Below, piece by piece: positions 1 to 7,537 of a stretch of DNA of 9,377 nucleotides. Below the pieces are notes generated by a model, which saw nothing but the letters and a program-made list of their open reading frames with translations, did not search any database and was not told the origin of the DNA. The number at the start of each line of letters is the position of its first letter. Positions within the stretch are counted from its first letter, which is position 1. The stretch is from NCBI GenBank assembly GCA_030829155.1, contig JAURBD010000064.1, positions 1 to 9,377 of the forward strand, read 5' to 3'. Source of the DNA: Flavobacteriaceae bacterium (lineage in GTDB: Bacteria > Bacteroidota > Bacteroidia > Flavobacteriales > Flavobacteriaceae). The position numbers and the translations under genes were made by a program.

Positions 1-116
1 GTCATTGGATTGACAATCATTTGGTAAAAGCTACTCAATATAAAGGAAAATTCACTGAATTAGTTAATAAAGAAGTAACTATTCAGGTTTTTGATGATGG
101 TATGAACGACAAATAA
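1..116 (+). CDS. C-terminal end of an unidentified protein (5'-truncated by the window)
   Basis: The third forward frame is open from base 3 to a TAA at 114-116. It encodes the last 37 residues of a protein, beginning HWIDNHLV and ending FDDGMNDK. The other two forward frames have stops within the first 30 bases. The tail is mixed polar and hydrophobic (ELVNKEVTIQVFDDG) and looks like a beta-rich end, with no cysteine, membrane segment or motif that I recognise. The stop is 5 bases before the ATG of the following Fe-S protein, so the gene is probably part of the same transcript. In related bacteria a second Fe-S protein with a 4Fe-4S dicluster domain is often found upstream of this type of CCG protein, but nothing in this short tail shows that identity. 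Confidence 0.6.
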   Translation, partial: HWIDNHLVKATQYKGKFTELVNKEVTIQVFDDGMNDK

Positions 117-121
117 AACTT

Positions 122-904
122 ATGATTAAAGTACCGACAGTTGCAGAATTGACCGCTGAAGGAAAAACTCCAGAAATTTTATTTTGGGTGGGTTGTGCTG
201 GAAGCTTTGACGAAAGAGCCAAAAAAATAACAAAGGCTTTTGTAAAACTACTACACAATACTGGTGTTTCATATGCTGTTTTGGGAGCCGAAGAAAGTTG
301 TACTGGAGACCCAGCAAAACGCTCTGGAAATGAGTTTCTCTTCCAAATGCAGGCAATAGCAAATATTGAAGTACTCAACGGTTATGAAGTTAAAAAAATA
401 GTAACAGCATGTCCTCATTGTTTTAATACCCTTAAAAATGAATATCCCCAATTAGGAGGATCTTATGAGGTTATCCATCATACTCAACTTTTAAAAGATT
501 TATTGGATAAAGGAAAACTAACCATTGAAAGAGGATCTTACAAAGGCAAAAAAATAACCTTTCATGACCCCTGTTATTTGGGGCGTGCAAACGATGTTTA
601 TGAAGCTCCTCGTGATCTAATTAAAAAATTAGACGCTGAGTTGGTTGAGATGAAAAATTGTAAAGCAAAAGGGCTTTGTTGTGGTGCTGGAGGTGCCCAA
701 ATGTTTAAAGAACCAGAAAAGGGTTCTAAAGACATCAATATTGAAAGAACCGAACAAGCTCTTGAAGTTAAGCCCGATATTATTGCAGCAGGATGTCCTT
801 TTTGTAACACCATGCTCACCGATGGAATAAAAAACAAAGAAAAAGAGGGTGAGATACCTGTTTTTGATGTTGCTGAACTTATCGCTACTGCAAAAGACTT
901 ATAA
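122..904 (+). CDS. (Fe-S)-binding protein with two cysteine-rich CCG domains (LutA/HdrD-like)
   Basis: A 260-residue soluble protein with no signal peptide or membrane segment, presumably cytoplasmic. It has two copies of the CCG (cysteine-rich) domain found in heterodisulfide reductase HdrB/HdrD, GlpC and the lactate-oxidation protein LutA. The first copy has C25, C60 and C97-P-H-C100; the second has C151 (HDPCYLGR), C186-C187 (LCCGAGG) and C225-P-F-C228. The second copy fits the CX31-39CCX35-38CXXC pattern in full. The first has Ser59-Cys60 where a Cys-Cys pair is expected, so its cluster may differ. Length is close to that of LutA (about 240). Such proteins normally pass electrons to or from a partner carrying 4Fe-4S clusters or flavin, which would lie outside this window. 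The ATG at 122 is 5 bases after the preceding stop; no Shine-Dalgarno is seen, as is usual in Bacteroidota. The Fe-S family call is firm; the substrate or redox partner is unknown. Confidence 0.9.
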   Translation: MIKVPTVAELTAEGKTPEILFWVGCAGSFDERAKKITKAFVKLLHNTGVSYAVLGAEESCTGDPAKRSGNEFLFQMQAIANIEVLNGYEVKKIVTACPHCFNTLKNEYPQLGGSYEVIHHTQLLKDLLDKGKLTIERGSYKGKKITFHDPCYLGRANDVYEAPRDLIKKLDAELVEMKNCKAKGLCCGAGGAQMFKEPEKGSKDINIERTEQALEVKPDIIAAGCPFCNTMLTDGIKNKEKEGEIPVFDVAELIATAKDL

Positions 905-907
905 TCC

Positions 908-1393
908 ATGTTAATTCCTTTCTCTGATCTTCCAAATTATGCTCGCGTCTGGATTTATCAAGCTTCCCGTCCTTTTTCCTCTAAAGAAAAAGAAAAGCTA
1001 GACCAACAACTTCAAGAATTTTTAAAAAAATGGACTGCTCACGGAACTGATTTAATAACAGGTTATGAGATCCCTTATGATAGGTTTATTGTAATAGGTC
1101 TTGATGAACAAAATCAAGGTGCAACAGGCTGTTCAATTGACTCCTCTGTGAGATTTATTCAAAGCATTGAAGAACAATACCAAATAGAACTTTTAGATAA
1201 AATGAATGTTACTCACAAAAGAGGGAATGAGCTTTTGTACACCCCATTAAAAGAGTTTCGCTCTCTTGCAAAAAAAAGAAAAGTAACTTCAGAAACAATT
1301 GTTTTTAATAATTTAGTAGTAGATAAAGAAGAATATTTAAGTCATTGGGAAGGACCAGCTGGAAATAGTTGGCATTCCCGTTTTATAAAATAA
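908..1393 (+). CDS. Conserved hypothetical protein of Bacteroidota (161 aa), function unknown
   Basis: A 161-residue soluble protein without signal peptide or membrane segments. I recognise it as a type commonly found next to the CCG Fe-S protein and NagZ-like fusion gene in flavobacteria, where homologues are sometimes named 'ABC transporter ATPase'. That name is not supported here: there is no Walker A (GxxxxGKS/T), no LSGGQ signature and no Walker B. Visible features are an N-terminal RVWIYQASRPFS segment, a basic/acidic helix (about residues 24-41), a central hydrophobic strand followed by an acidic turn (DRFIVIGLDEQ, 58-68), and a GCSIDSSVRFI motif around the only cysteine, C75. Start ATG is 3 bases after the previous stop, which suggests translational coupling; the stop is 13 bases before the next gene. 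The GCSID motif with a lone Cys could be an active or binding site, but that is inference. No function is assigned. Confidence 0.85.
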   Translation: MLIPFSDLPNYARVWIYQASRPFSSKEKEKLDQQLQEFLKKWTAHGTDLITGYEIPYDRFIVIGLDEQNQGATGCSIDSSVRFIQSIEEQYQIELLDKMNVTHKRGNELLYTPLKEFRSLAKKRKVTSETIVFNNLVVDKEEYLSHWEGPAGNSWHSRFIK

Positions 1394-1406
1394 AACCCAA
1401 CATCAT

Positions 1407-4304
1407 ATGCGGTACCTGCTTTTTTTATTCTTTTGTGGATATACACTTTTTGCTCAAACTCCAGATCCACTTCTAGCATCAAATGTTAAAGACCAAATCA
1501 AATGGGTTGATAGTGCATATGTTTCTTTGAGTTTAGAAGAAAAAATAGGCCAACTTTTTATGGTAATGGCTTTCTCAGAACAGGGAAAAGAACATTTTGA
1601 AAAAATTACCAATAATATTGAAGAAGACAAAATTGGAGGAGTCGTCTTTTCTTTGGGAGGTCCTCTTGGTCAAACAAATTGGCTGAATCAATTTCAAGAT
1701 AAAGCTAAAACTCCCTTACTGATAGGAATGGATGCTGAATGGGGGGTCGCAATGCGCTTAGATTCTGTACAAGCATTTCCTTGGAACATGACTCTTGGGG
1801 CAATTCAAGAAAATGATATCATCGAGGAAATCGGCTTTAGAATAGGGGAACAAGCAAAACGCTTAGGGGTTCATATTAATTTTGCTCCTTCAGTTGATAT
1901 CAATACTAATCCATCAAACCCAATCATAGGGAATAGATCTTTTGGTGAGGATAAAAATAATGTTTCTGAAAAAGGAATTGTATTTATCAAAGGAATGCAT
2001 AAGGCAGGAGTTTTATCTTCTGCAAAACATTTCCCCGGACATGGTGATACAGAAACCGACTCTCATTTAGGCTTACCCTCAATTAATTTCTCTAAAAAAC
2101 GAATTCACGAAATAGAGCTGTATCCATTTAAAAAAATCATTCAAGAGGGAGTTTCCTCAGTTATGGTTGCTCATTTAGATATAAAAGCTTTCGATCCAGG
2201 GACTCCATCATCATTATCCCCGAAAATAGTAAAAGAGTTACTCCTTGATTCATTGCAATATAAAGGCCTAGTCATTACTGATGCATTAAACATGAAAGGT
2301 GCATCTGATATTAGTCCAAAATATGGTATTGACGTAGCAGCTTTTTTAGCTGGGAACGATATTTTATTGATTCCAAATGACGTCAAATCAGCAATTAAAG
2401 AGATGAAGCGAGCTTTTAATGATCGGGTGTTTTCTGAAGAACGGTTAGCTCATTCAGTAAAGAAAATATTAAAAGCAAAGTATTTTGTTGGCTTAAATAA
2501 ATCACAAGCGACTTCATCTATAAATTTAATTGAAGATCTCAATTCTCCAAAAGATGATTATTTAATTCAAAAGGCAGTGGAATCAGCTGTTACGGTTGTC
2601 CAAAATAAAAATAACATTTTGCCTCTTGATGTCAATACTACTTATGGTTACATAAAACTTGGTGATGATGATGGATTACATTTTGAATCGACTTTATCTT
2701 CAAAAATAAAGCTTCATAAGGTTAGCACTTCAATGTCAATCAATCAAATTATCGAAGCATTAAATCCCCACAAATCCATAATTATTAGTTTTCATCGTTC
2801 TAATGAAAATCCATGGAAAGCTTCAAGTTTCTCAAAAAAAGAAAGACGATTGTTTGCTGCTCTTTCAAAAAATCATAAACTAATTTTAAATGTATTTGTT
2901 AAGCCATATGCGCTTAGTAAACTGTCAAACTTGAATGAAATTGAGGGGATTGTGGTAAGTTATCAAAACAGTACCCTTGCTCAAAAAGCTTCAGCAAAAG
3001 TTTTTTTAGGTGAACATAAGGCAACAGGAAAATTACCGGTTTCAATTCATCCTAATTTCCCAGCAGGCACCGGGATTACCCTTGAAGGTCCAACCAAACT
3101 CAGAACGGGATCTCCAATGGAAGTAGGATTAAACCCGAAAGCTTTAGAAGAAATTGACAAGCTTGCGAAAGTTGCAATGGATTCATTGATGACTCCAGGA
3201 ATGCAAATTCTTGTAGCTCGTTATGGGAAAGTAGTTTTTAACAAAAGCTATGGATTTCATACTTATGAAAAAAAAATACCCGTTACCAATAACGATATTT
3301 ACGATTTAGCTTCTCTAACAAAAATACTCACCACTTTACCTCTTGTGATTCAGGAGGTAGATCAAAAGAAACTTTCTTTAGACGCCACTCTAGGTTCTTT
3401 AAAGGAAGAATGGGAGAATTCCAACAAGGCAAACATAAAGATCAAGGATATGCTTTCTCACTATGCACGCCTTGTCCCTTGGATTCCTTTTTACAAAGAA
3501 ACATTAAAAAAAGGATCTACTAAATTGAATAAAAAATTTTACAGAAAAAGAAAAAGTAATCGTTATCCAATTCCAGTGGCAGACAATTTTTACGGGAAAA
3601 AGAAAGTGATTGAAGAAATTAGTAATCAAATAATTTCAAGTGAATTACGCGACACCTTGGAATATAAGTATTCTGATTTACCCTATTTCTTAATGAAAGA
3701 TCTTTTAGAGGAGCGATACAAACAACCATTATCAGAATTGGCAAATAATTTATTATATAAACCAATGGGTTTAAAGAAGACTACTTTTAATCCAAAAACA
3801 AACCTCCCAAATTTGAGGGTAATTCCTTCAGAAATAGACACGTATTTTAGGAATCAAGAATTAAAAGGTGAAGTTCATGATATGGGTGCTGCAATGCTAG
3901 GAGGAATCGGTGGACATGCAGGTCTTTTTTCTAATGCAACTGAAGTTGCGGCCATTATGCAAATGTTTTTACAAAAAGGACTTTATAATGATAATCAGTT
4001 TTTTTCTTCTACAACTTTTGATCAATTCAATCAATGTCTCTATTGTGATGAAGGTAATAGAAGGGGTGTAGGTTTTGATAAACCACAGATTGAAGGAAGG
4101 GGTTCTACCTGTGGGTGTGTTCCAAAGACTAGTTTTGGACATTCTGGATTTACTGGGACTTATACATGGGCAGATCCAGAAAATGAATTGATTTATGTTT
4201 TTTTATCAAACAGAACTTATCCTTCAATGGAAAATAATTTGTTGTTAAAACATGATATTAGAACCCGTATTCAGCGTTATATTTACGATGCAATAATAAA
4301 TTAA
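1407..4304 (+). CDS. Exported GH3 (NagZ-like) beta-N-acetylhexosaminidase fused to a class-C beta-lactamase-like serine hydrolase
   Basis: A 965-residue two-enzyme fusion. Residues 1-16 are a short Sec signal (MRYLLFLFFCGYTLFA), cut before Gln17, so the protein is periplasmic or outside the cell. Residues about 35-370 form a family 3 glycoside hydrolase domain of the NagZ type: NPIIGNRSF (171-179), the loop KHFPGHGDTETDSH (207-220) whose D218/H220 pair supplies the acid/base, and the nucleophile D292 in LVITDALNMKG. Residues about 388-555 resemble the GH3 C-terminal domain. Residues about 572-960 are a serine hydrolase of the class-C beta-lactamase/DD-peptidase/esterase superfamily, with S636-L-T-K639, Y755-S-D757 (in place of Y-x-N) and H912-S-G914 (in place of K-T-G). 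The expected chemistry is removal of GlcNAc from muropeptides or other glycans plus cleavage of an amide or ester bond; the second substrate cannot be read from sequence. Cysteines C877, C880, C902 and C904 lie just before the HSG motif. It is the fourth gene of the run and is followed after 10 bases by bshA. The fusion architecture is known in Bacteroidota; the assignment of domains is strong. Confidence 0.92.
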   Translation: MRYLLFLFFCGYTLFAQTPDPLLASNVKDQIKWVDSAYVSLSLEEKIGQLFMVMAFSEQGKEHFEKITNNIEEDKIGGVVFSLGGPLGQTNWLNQFQDKAKTPLLIGMDAEWGVAMRLDSVQAFPWNMTLGAIQENDIIEEIGFRIGEQAKRLGVHINFAPSVDINTNPSNPIIGNRSFGEDKNNVSEKGIVFIKGMHKAGVLSSAKHFPGHGDTETDSHLGLPSINFSKKRIHEIELYPFKKIIQEGVSSVMVAHLDIKAFDPGTPSSLSPKIVKELLLDSLQYKGLVITDALNMKGASDISPKYGIDVAAFLAGNDILLIPNDVKSAIKEMKRAFNDRVFSEERLAHSVKKILKAKYFVGLNKSQATSSINLIEDLNSPKDDYLIQKAVESAVTVVQNKNNILPLDVNTTYGYIKLGDDDGLHFESTLSSKIKLHKVSTSMSINQIIEALNPHKSIIISFHRSNENPWKASSFSKKERRLFAALSKNHKLILNVFVKPYALSKLSNLNEIEGIVVSYQNSTLAQKASAKVFLGEHKATGKLPVSIHPNFPAGTGITLEGPTKLRTGSPMEVGLNPKALEEIDKLAKVAMDSLMTPGMQILVARYGKVVFNKSYGFHTYEKKIPVTNNDIYDLASLTKILTTLPLVIQEVDQKKLSLDATLGSLKEEWENSNKANIKIKDMLSHYARLVPWIPFYKETLKKGSTKLNKKFYRKRKSNRYPIPVADNFYGKKKVIEEISNQIISSELRDTLEYKYSDLPYFLMKDLLEERYKQPLSELANNLLYKPMGLKKTTFNPKTNLPNLRVIPSEIDTYFRNQELKGEVHDMGAAMLGGIGGHAGLFSNATEVAAIMQMFLQKGLYNDNQFFSSTTFDQFNQCLYCDEGNRRGVGFDKPQIEGRGSTCGCVPKTSFGHSGFTGTYTWADPENELIYVFLSNRTYPSMENNLLLKHDIRTRIQRYIYDAIIN

Positions 4305-4314
4305 AATTAATCAT

Positions 4315-5442
4315 TTGAAAATAGCAATTGTTTGTTATCCAACCTTTGGAGGAAGTGGAGTAGTGGCTACTGAGCTCGGTTTAGCTTTGGCTATAAATGG
4401 GCATGAAGTACACTTTATAACCTACAAGCAACCCGTACGTTTAGAAGCTTTGAGTGATAATCTTCATTTTCATGAAGTGAATGTACCTGATTATCCTCTT
4501 TTTCACTACCAACCTTATGAGCTGGCTTTGTCTAGTAAATTAGTAGACATGGTCAAATTACATCAAATTGACCTGTTGCATGTGCATTATGCTATTCCTC
4601 ACGCATATGCTGCATATATGGCAAAAAAAATGTTGGAAGATCAAGGAATCAAATTACCTATTGTTACCACTCTACACGGTACTGACATTACACTTGTTGG
4701 AAGTCATCCTTTCTACAAATCTGCTGTTGAGTTTAGTATTAATAATTCCGACTGTGTAACTTCAGTTTCTCAAAGTTTAAAAGAAGACACACTTGCTTTA
4801 TTTGATATTAGAAAAGAAATTAATGTTGTTCCTAATTTTGTTGACTTCAATAAGCATTCAAGCCACAATGAAGATTGTGAACGATATGTTATTGCTGAAC
4901 CCCATGAACGTATTGTATCACACGTAAGTAACTTTAGGTCGGTCAAAAGAGTTTTAGATGTTGTAAAAGTATTCGAACAAATCATTAAAAAAGTCCCTGC
5001 AAAATTAATTATGGTTGGGGAGGGACCAGACAAACAATCAGCAATAGACTATTGCAGTAAAAAAGGGATTTCTGATTCTGTTAAATTTCTAGGGAAAAGC
5101 AATCAAGTTTTTGAGGTACTCTGTTATTCCGACCTTTTTATTCTTCCATCCGAAAAAGAAAGTTTTGGGTTATCAGCACTAGAGGCTATGATGATGAGAG
5201 TTCCTGTAATTTCTTCAAACGCTGGTGGACTCTCCGAGGTAAATATAGAAGGTGTTTCGGGTTATCTTTTTGATGTAGGTAATATTGACGGAATGTCCAA
5301 GAAGAGTATACAATTATTGTCAAATGAAACAATTTTGGAAAAATTTAAGGACAATGCACAAAAAGAAGCGCGTAAATTTGATTTGAACATGATTGTTGGA
5401 AGCTATATTGAAATTTACAAATTAGCGTTGGTGAATCAATAA
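4315..5442 (+). CDS. bshA: N-acetyl-alpha-D-glucosaminyl L-malate synthase BshA (TTG start)
   Basis: A 375-residue GT-B fold glycosyltransferase of family GT4. BshA joins GlcNAc from UDP-GlcNAc to L-malate, the first step of bacillithiol synthesis in the cytoplasm; BshB then deacetylates and BshC adds cysteine (neither is in this window). The N-terminus MKIAIVCYPTFGGSGVVATE is characteristic of BshA, with the GGSG loop at 12-15. Further motifs are LHGTD (120-124) and, in the nucleotide-sugar half, E282-SFGLSALE-290, the EX7E pair, followed by VPVISSNAGGLSEV. Length matches the family (about 375-380). The start is TTG at 4315-4317: it is the only initiator that places the family N-terminus at residue 1, and the frame upstream offers no ATG close by. 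The gene begins 10 bases after the fusion-enzyme stop with no Shine-Dalgarno, so it is probably cotranscribed. Its stop is 3 bases from the stop of the convergent acylase gene, leaving no room for a separate terminator between them. Confidence 0.93.
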   Translation: MKIAIVCYPTFGGSGVVATELGLALAINGHEVHFITYKQPVRLEALSDNLHFHEVNVPDYPLFHYQPYELALSSKLVDMVKLHQIDLLHVHYAIPHAYAAYMAKKMLEDQGIKLPIVTTLHGTDITLVGSHPFYKSAVEFSINNSDCVTSVSQSLKEDTLALFDIRKEINVVPNFVDFNKHSSHNEDCERYVIAEPHERIVSHVSNFRSVKRVLDVVKVFEQIIKKVPAKLIMVGEGPDKQSAIDYCSKKGISDSVKFLGKSNQVFEVLCYSDLFILPSEKESFGLSALEAMMMRVPVISSNAGGLSEVNIEGVSGYLFDVGNIDGMSKKSIQLLSNETILEKFKDNAQKEARKFDLNMIVGSYIEIYKLALVNQ

Positions 5443-5445
5443 ATT

Positions 5446-7515
5446 CTATTCTGGGTGATAAATGCGTTTAGCATTTTTATAAGTATCCTCCTTACTCAAA
5501 GACATTTTCTTAGTTTTAAATTGTGAGTAAATCTCCATTTGATCATCAAAATGCGGTGAATCTGGATGATCTGAACTACCGTATGAAATTGAAGATTCGA
5601 TCAAGGTTCCTTGGGGAGTAAAGCGTACAAGCTCAATGTATGATTCTCCACTAACAATCTTTACTTTTCCATCTTTATGTGGTTTTGCGCTCATTGAAGT
5701 TATCACATCGGGAAGACCATAAATTGGAAGTTCTTTTTCTCCTCGAACCAGTTTTTGAAAGTCTCCCAATGTAATATCCAATGTTTTGAAGTATTTAAGT
5801 AGATATGCTTTACTATCTCTTAATCCTTGAACCAAAGTAGTTTCTGGAAAAATTTTAGTTTCTGGTAAAGCATCATAATACGGATAAAGATTATAATACA
5901 AAACCCCAAAAGTCCCAGCACCCATCGAGTTTGCATCTGCCTTTCTATCCCAATTTTGAATTCGTTGAATCAGGGAAGCTATATCCGGATATCTTTTTGA
6001 GTCAATTTCAAAAAGTGCATTTATATCCATCCAAGAGAAATTCATTTTTTTGGGATATTTTCTATCGTATTTAATTCTTTTAAAGTCTTTATAGGAAACT
6101 TTATCCTGAGCATCGATTAACTCTTTTAATCGAATAGAGCGATTATTGTCATAACGTTCAAAACCCATATCCAATGAAAACAATTCTCCATCAGGATTAT
6201 TTTTTTCATCAGTTGATTTAAACGGAGAATGGTTTGTGTTGTAAAAATATCCTGATTTTGGTTGAATTACTTGAGGAAGTTTTTCAATCTCATAAGTCTC
6301 TGTCCATAATGTCTTCTTAGTGTTCCCAGGAACAACTTCTTTCCAATCATAACCTTCAACTCTTTTAGGAATGAGACCATTAGAGATATAAAAGATGGTG
6401 TCGTTTTTATCTGCATATCCAATGTTATAACCCGGGAGTGCTTGCATTTTTAATATATCATAAAATTCCTTGAAAGAAGTAGCCTTGTTCATTCTCCACC
6501 ACTGCTCTAAACCTCTTATTTCAAAAAGAGCAGGAGTTCTCACTGAATAATAACCAGATTTGTTTTTTAGGGTAGGGCCAAAAATACTTCTGTAGTATTT
6601 TTTTGAAATTCCTAACGGAATACCAAAAACTTTAATATTCATTTTAGCCTTGTAGGTTTCCAGCTTAAATTCTTCACCATCAACAATATAGATATTTTTC
6701 TTTTTTGGATGCATTTGCAATGCATAAACATCGGTTTTATCAGGTTGGTTAACTGTATGTGCCCAGCCAAGATGTTCATTTGCACCAATTAGTATACTTG
6801 GACTACCTGCAAAAAGGGCTCCCAAAATATTGGTTCCTTCTTCACTACAAAGATGTGCTTCATACCATGATACAGGCCCATCAAGAGGTTGGTGAGTATT
6901 GATTGCCAAATATATATTCCCATCGGTGGTCTTCGAACTATTAAAAGCAAATGTATTCGAACCCTTCAAATCCTCTTTTGAGGGGGTGTAGTTCAAATCA
7001 TTTTCAATTATTTTTGAAACCCAATAGTCACCTTTTGATGAGATGAACAATTGTAATTGCCCGTACCTCATCATTTTTTTCGGGGTAACTGGGAATAGTT
7101 CTTTGGAAAGCACTTCCTCTGGGTGCTTTTCTGCATAGCTATTCATTCCAGCTGCATATGCCTCTAGAATTTTTTTGTATTCAGGGCTTGTTTCTTTTTC
7201 ATATTGAAGATTTACCAATTCCTCGGATCGAATAAATTGAGATAAAAAATCTGCAGGAATACCTTTTTTTCCAATATGTTTGCTTAGCAAGAAGTTTCCT
7301 GCAAGATAAGATTGCTGTATGGTTTTGAAATCATCTTCAGCATGTGCCCATGCTAACCCGTAAGCAACTTGAGCATCTGTTTGTGCGAAAATATGCGGTA
7401 TCCCGTAACCATCTCGAACAATTTCTATTGATTTTGGACTTATTTGTGAAAAAAGACTCTGGTTTAGACTGAAAATTATAAATAATACGAGCTGTATTTT
7501 AATTGAATTTGACAT
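5446..7515 (-). CDS. Penicillin acylase family (Ntn-hydrolase) amidase, exported precursor
   Basis: A 689-residue precursor read on the minus strand from ATG (7515-7513) to TAG (5448-5446). Residues 1-23 are a Sec signal (hydrophobic LVLFIIFSL, then LFS cut before Gln24). Residues 24 to 185 correspond to the alpha subunit plus any spacer, with the typical IVRDGYGIPHIFA opening and the AYGLAWAHAEDDF motif. Family members cleave themselves before a Ser that becomes the N-terminal nucleophile of the beta chain; here that is Ser186 in KGSNTFAF. Counting from Ser186 as beta-1 puts His208 at beta-23, Val255 at beta-70 and Asn426 (in YNTNHSPF) at beta-241, with an Arg-rich NNRSIRL segment after it. 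His at beta-23 and Val at beta-70 fit AHL acylase (PvdQ) and cephalosporin acylase rather than penicillin G acylase, which has Gln at beta-23. The expected reaction is hydrolysis of a linear amide (N-acyl) bond in the periplasm; the natural substrate is unknown. It stands alone, convergent with bshA and divergent from the receptor gene. Confidence 0.9.
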   Translation of the reverse strand: MSNSIKIQLVLFIIFSLNQSLFSQISPKSIEIVRDGYGIPHIFAQTDAQVAYGLAWAHAEDDFKTIQQSYLAGNFLLSKHIGKKGIPADFLSQFIRSEELVNLQYEKETSPEYKKILEAYAAGMNSYAEKHPEEVLSKELFPVTPKKMMRYGQLQLFISSKGDYWVSKIIENDLNYTPSKEDLKGSNTFAFNSSKTTDGNIYLAINTHQPLDGPVSWYEAHLCSEEGTNILGALFAGSPSILIGANEHLGWAHTVNQPDKTDVYALQMHPKKKNIYIVDGEEFKLETYKAKMNIKVFGIPLGISKKYYRSIFGPTLKNKSGYYSVRTPALFEIRGLEQWWRMNKATSFKEFYDILKMQALPGYNIGYADKNDTIFYISNGLIPKRVEGYDWKEVVPGNTKKTLWTETYEIEKLPQVIQPKSGYFYNTNHSPFKSTDEKNNPDGELFSLDMGFERYDNNRSIRLKELIDAQDKVSYKDFKRIKYDRKYPKKMNFSWMDINALFEIDSKRYPDIASLIQRIQNWDRKADANSMGAGTFGVLYYNLYPYYDALPETKIFPETTLVQGLRDSKAYLLKYFKTLDITLGDFQKLVRGEKELPIYGLPDVITSMSAKPHKDGKVKIVSGESYIELVRFTPQGTLIESSISYGSSDHPDSPHFDDQMEIYSQFKTKKMSLSKEDTYKNAKRIYHPE

Positions 7516-7537
7516 TAATGTAAAATTATTTAATTTC

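Noticed and set aside
79..909. Several minus-strand frames opposite the CCG Fe-S gene
   Set aside because: The plus-strand frame carries the complete cysteine motifs; the antisense frames are low-complexity Phe/Leu/Ser translations without motifs.
908..1393. ABC transporter ATPase
   Set aside because: No Walker A, signature or Walker B motif exists in the 161 residues; the length is also too short for an ABC nucleotide-binding domain.
1407..1460. Lipoprotein signal on the fusion enzyme (Cys10)
   Set aside because: The residues before Cys10 are Leu-Phe-Phe, which does not fit a lipobox, and Cys10 sits in the middle of the hydrophobic core; cleavage before Gln17 fits better.
3120..4304. Antibiotic-resistance beta-lactamase
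   Set aside because: The domain has YSD and HSG in place of the Y-x-N and K-T-G of true class-C beta-lactamases and is fused to a glycosidase, so a resistance role is not supported.
4568..4759. Second plus-strand frame inside bshA
   Set aside because: It is fully contained in the recognised glycosyltransferase, and its product is only Leu/Met/Ile-rich.
5446..5560. Type IX secretion C-terminal domain on the acylase
   Set aside because: The C-terminus (KKMSLSKEDTYKNAKRIYHPE region) lacks the glycine- and beta-rich pattern and the conserved end of such domains.
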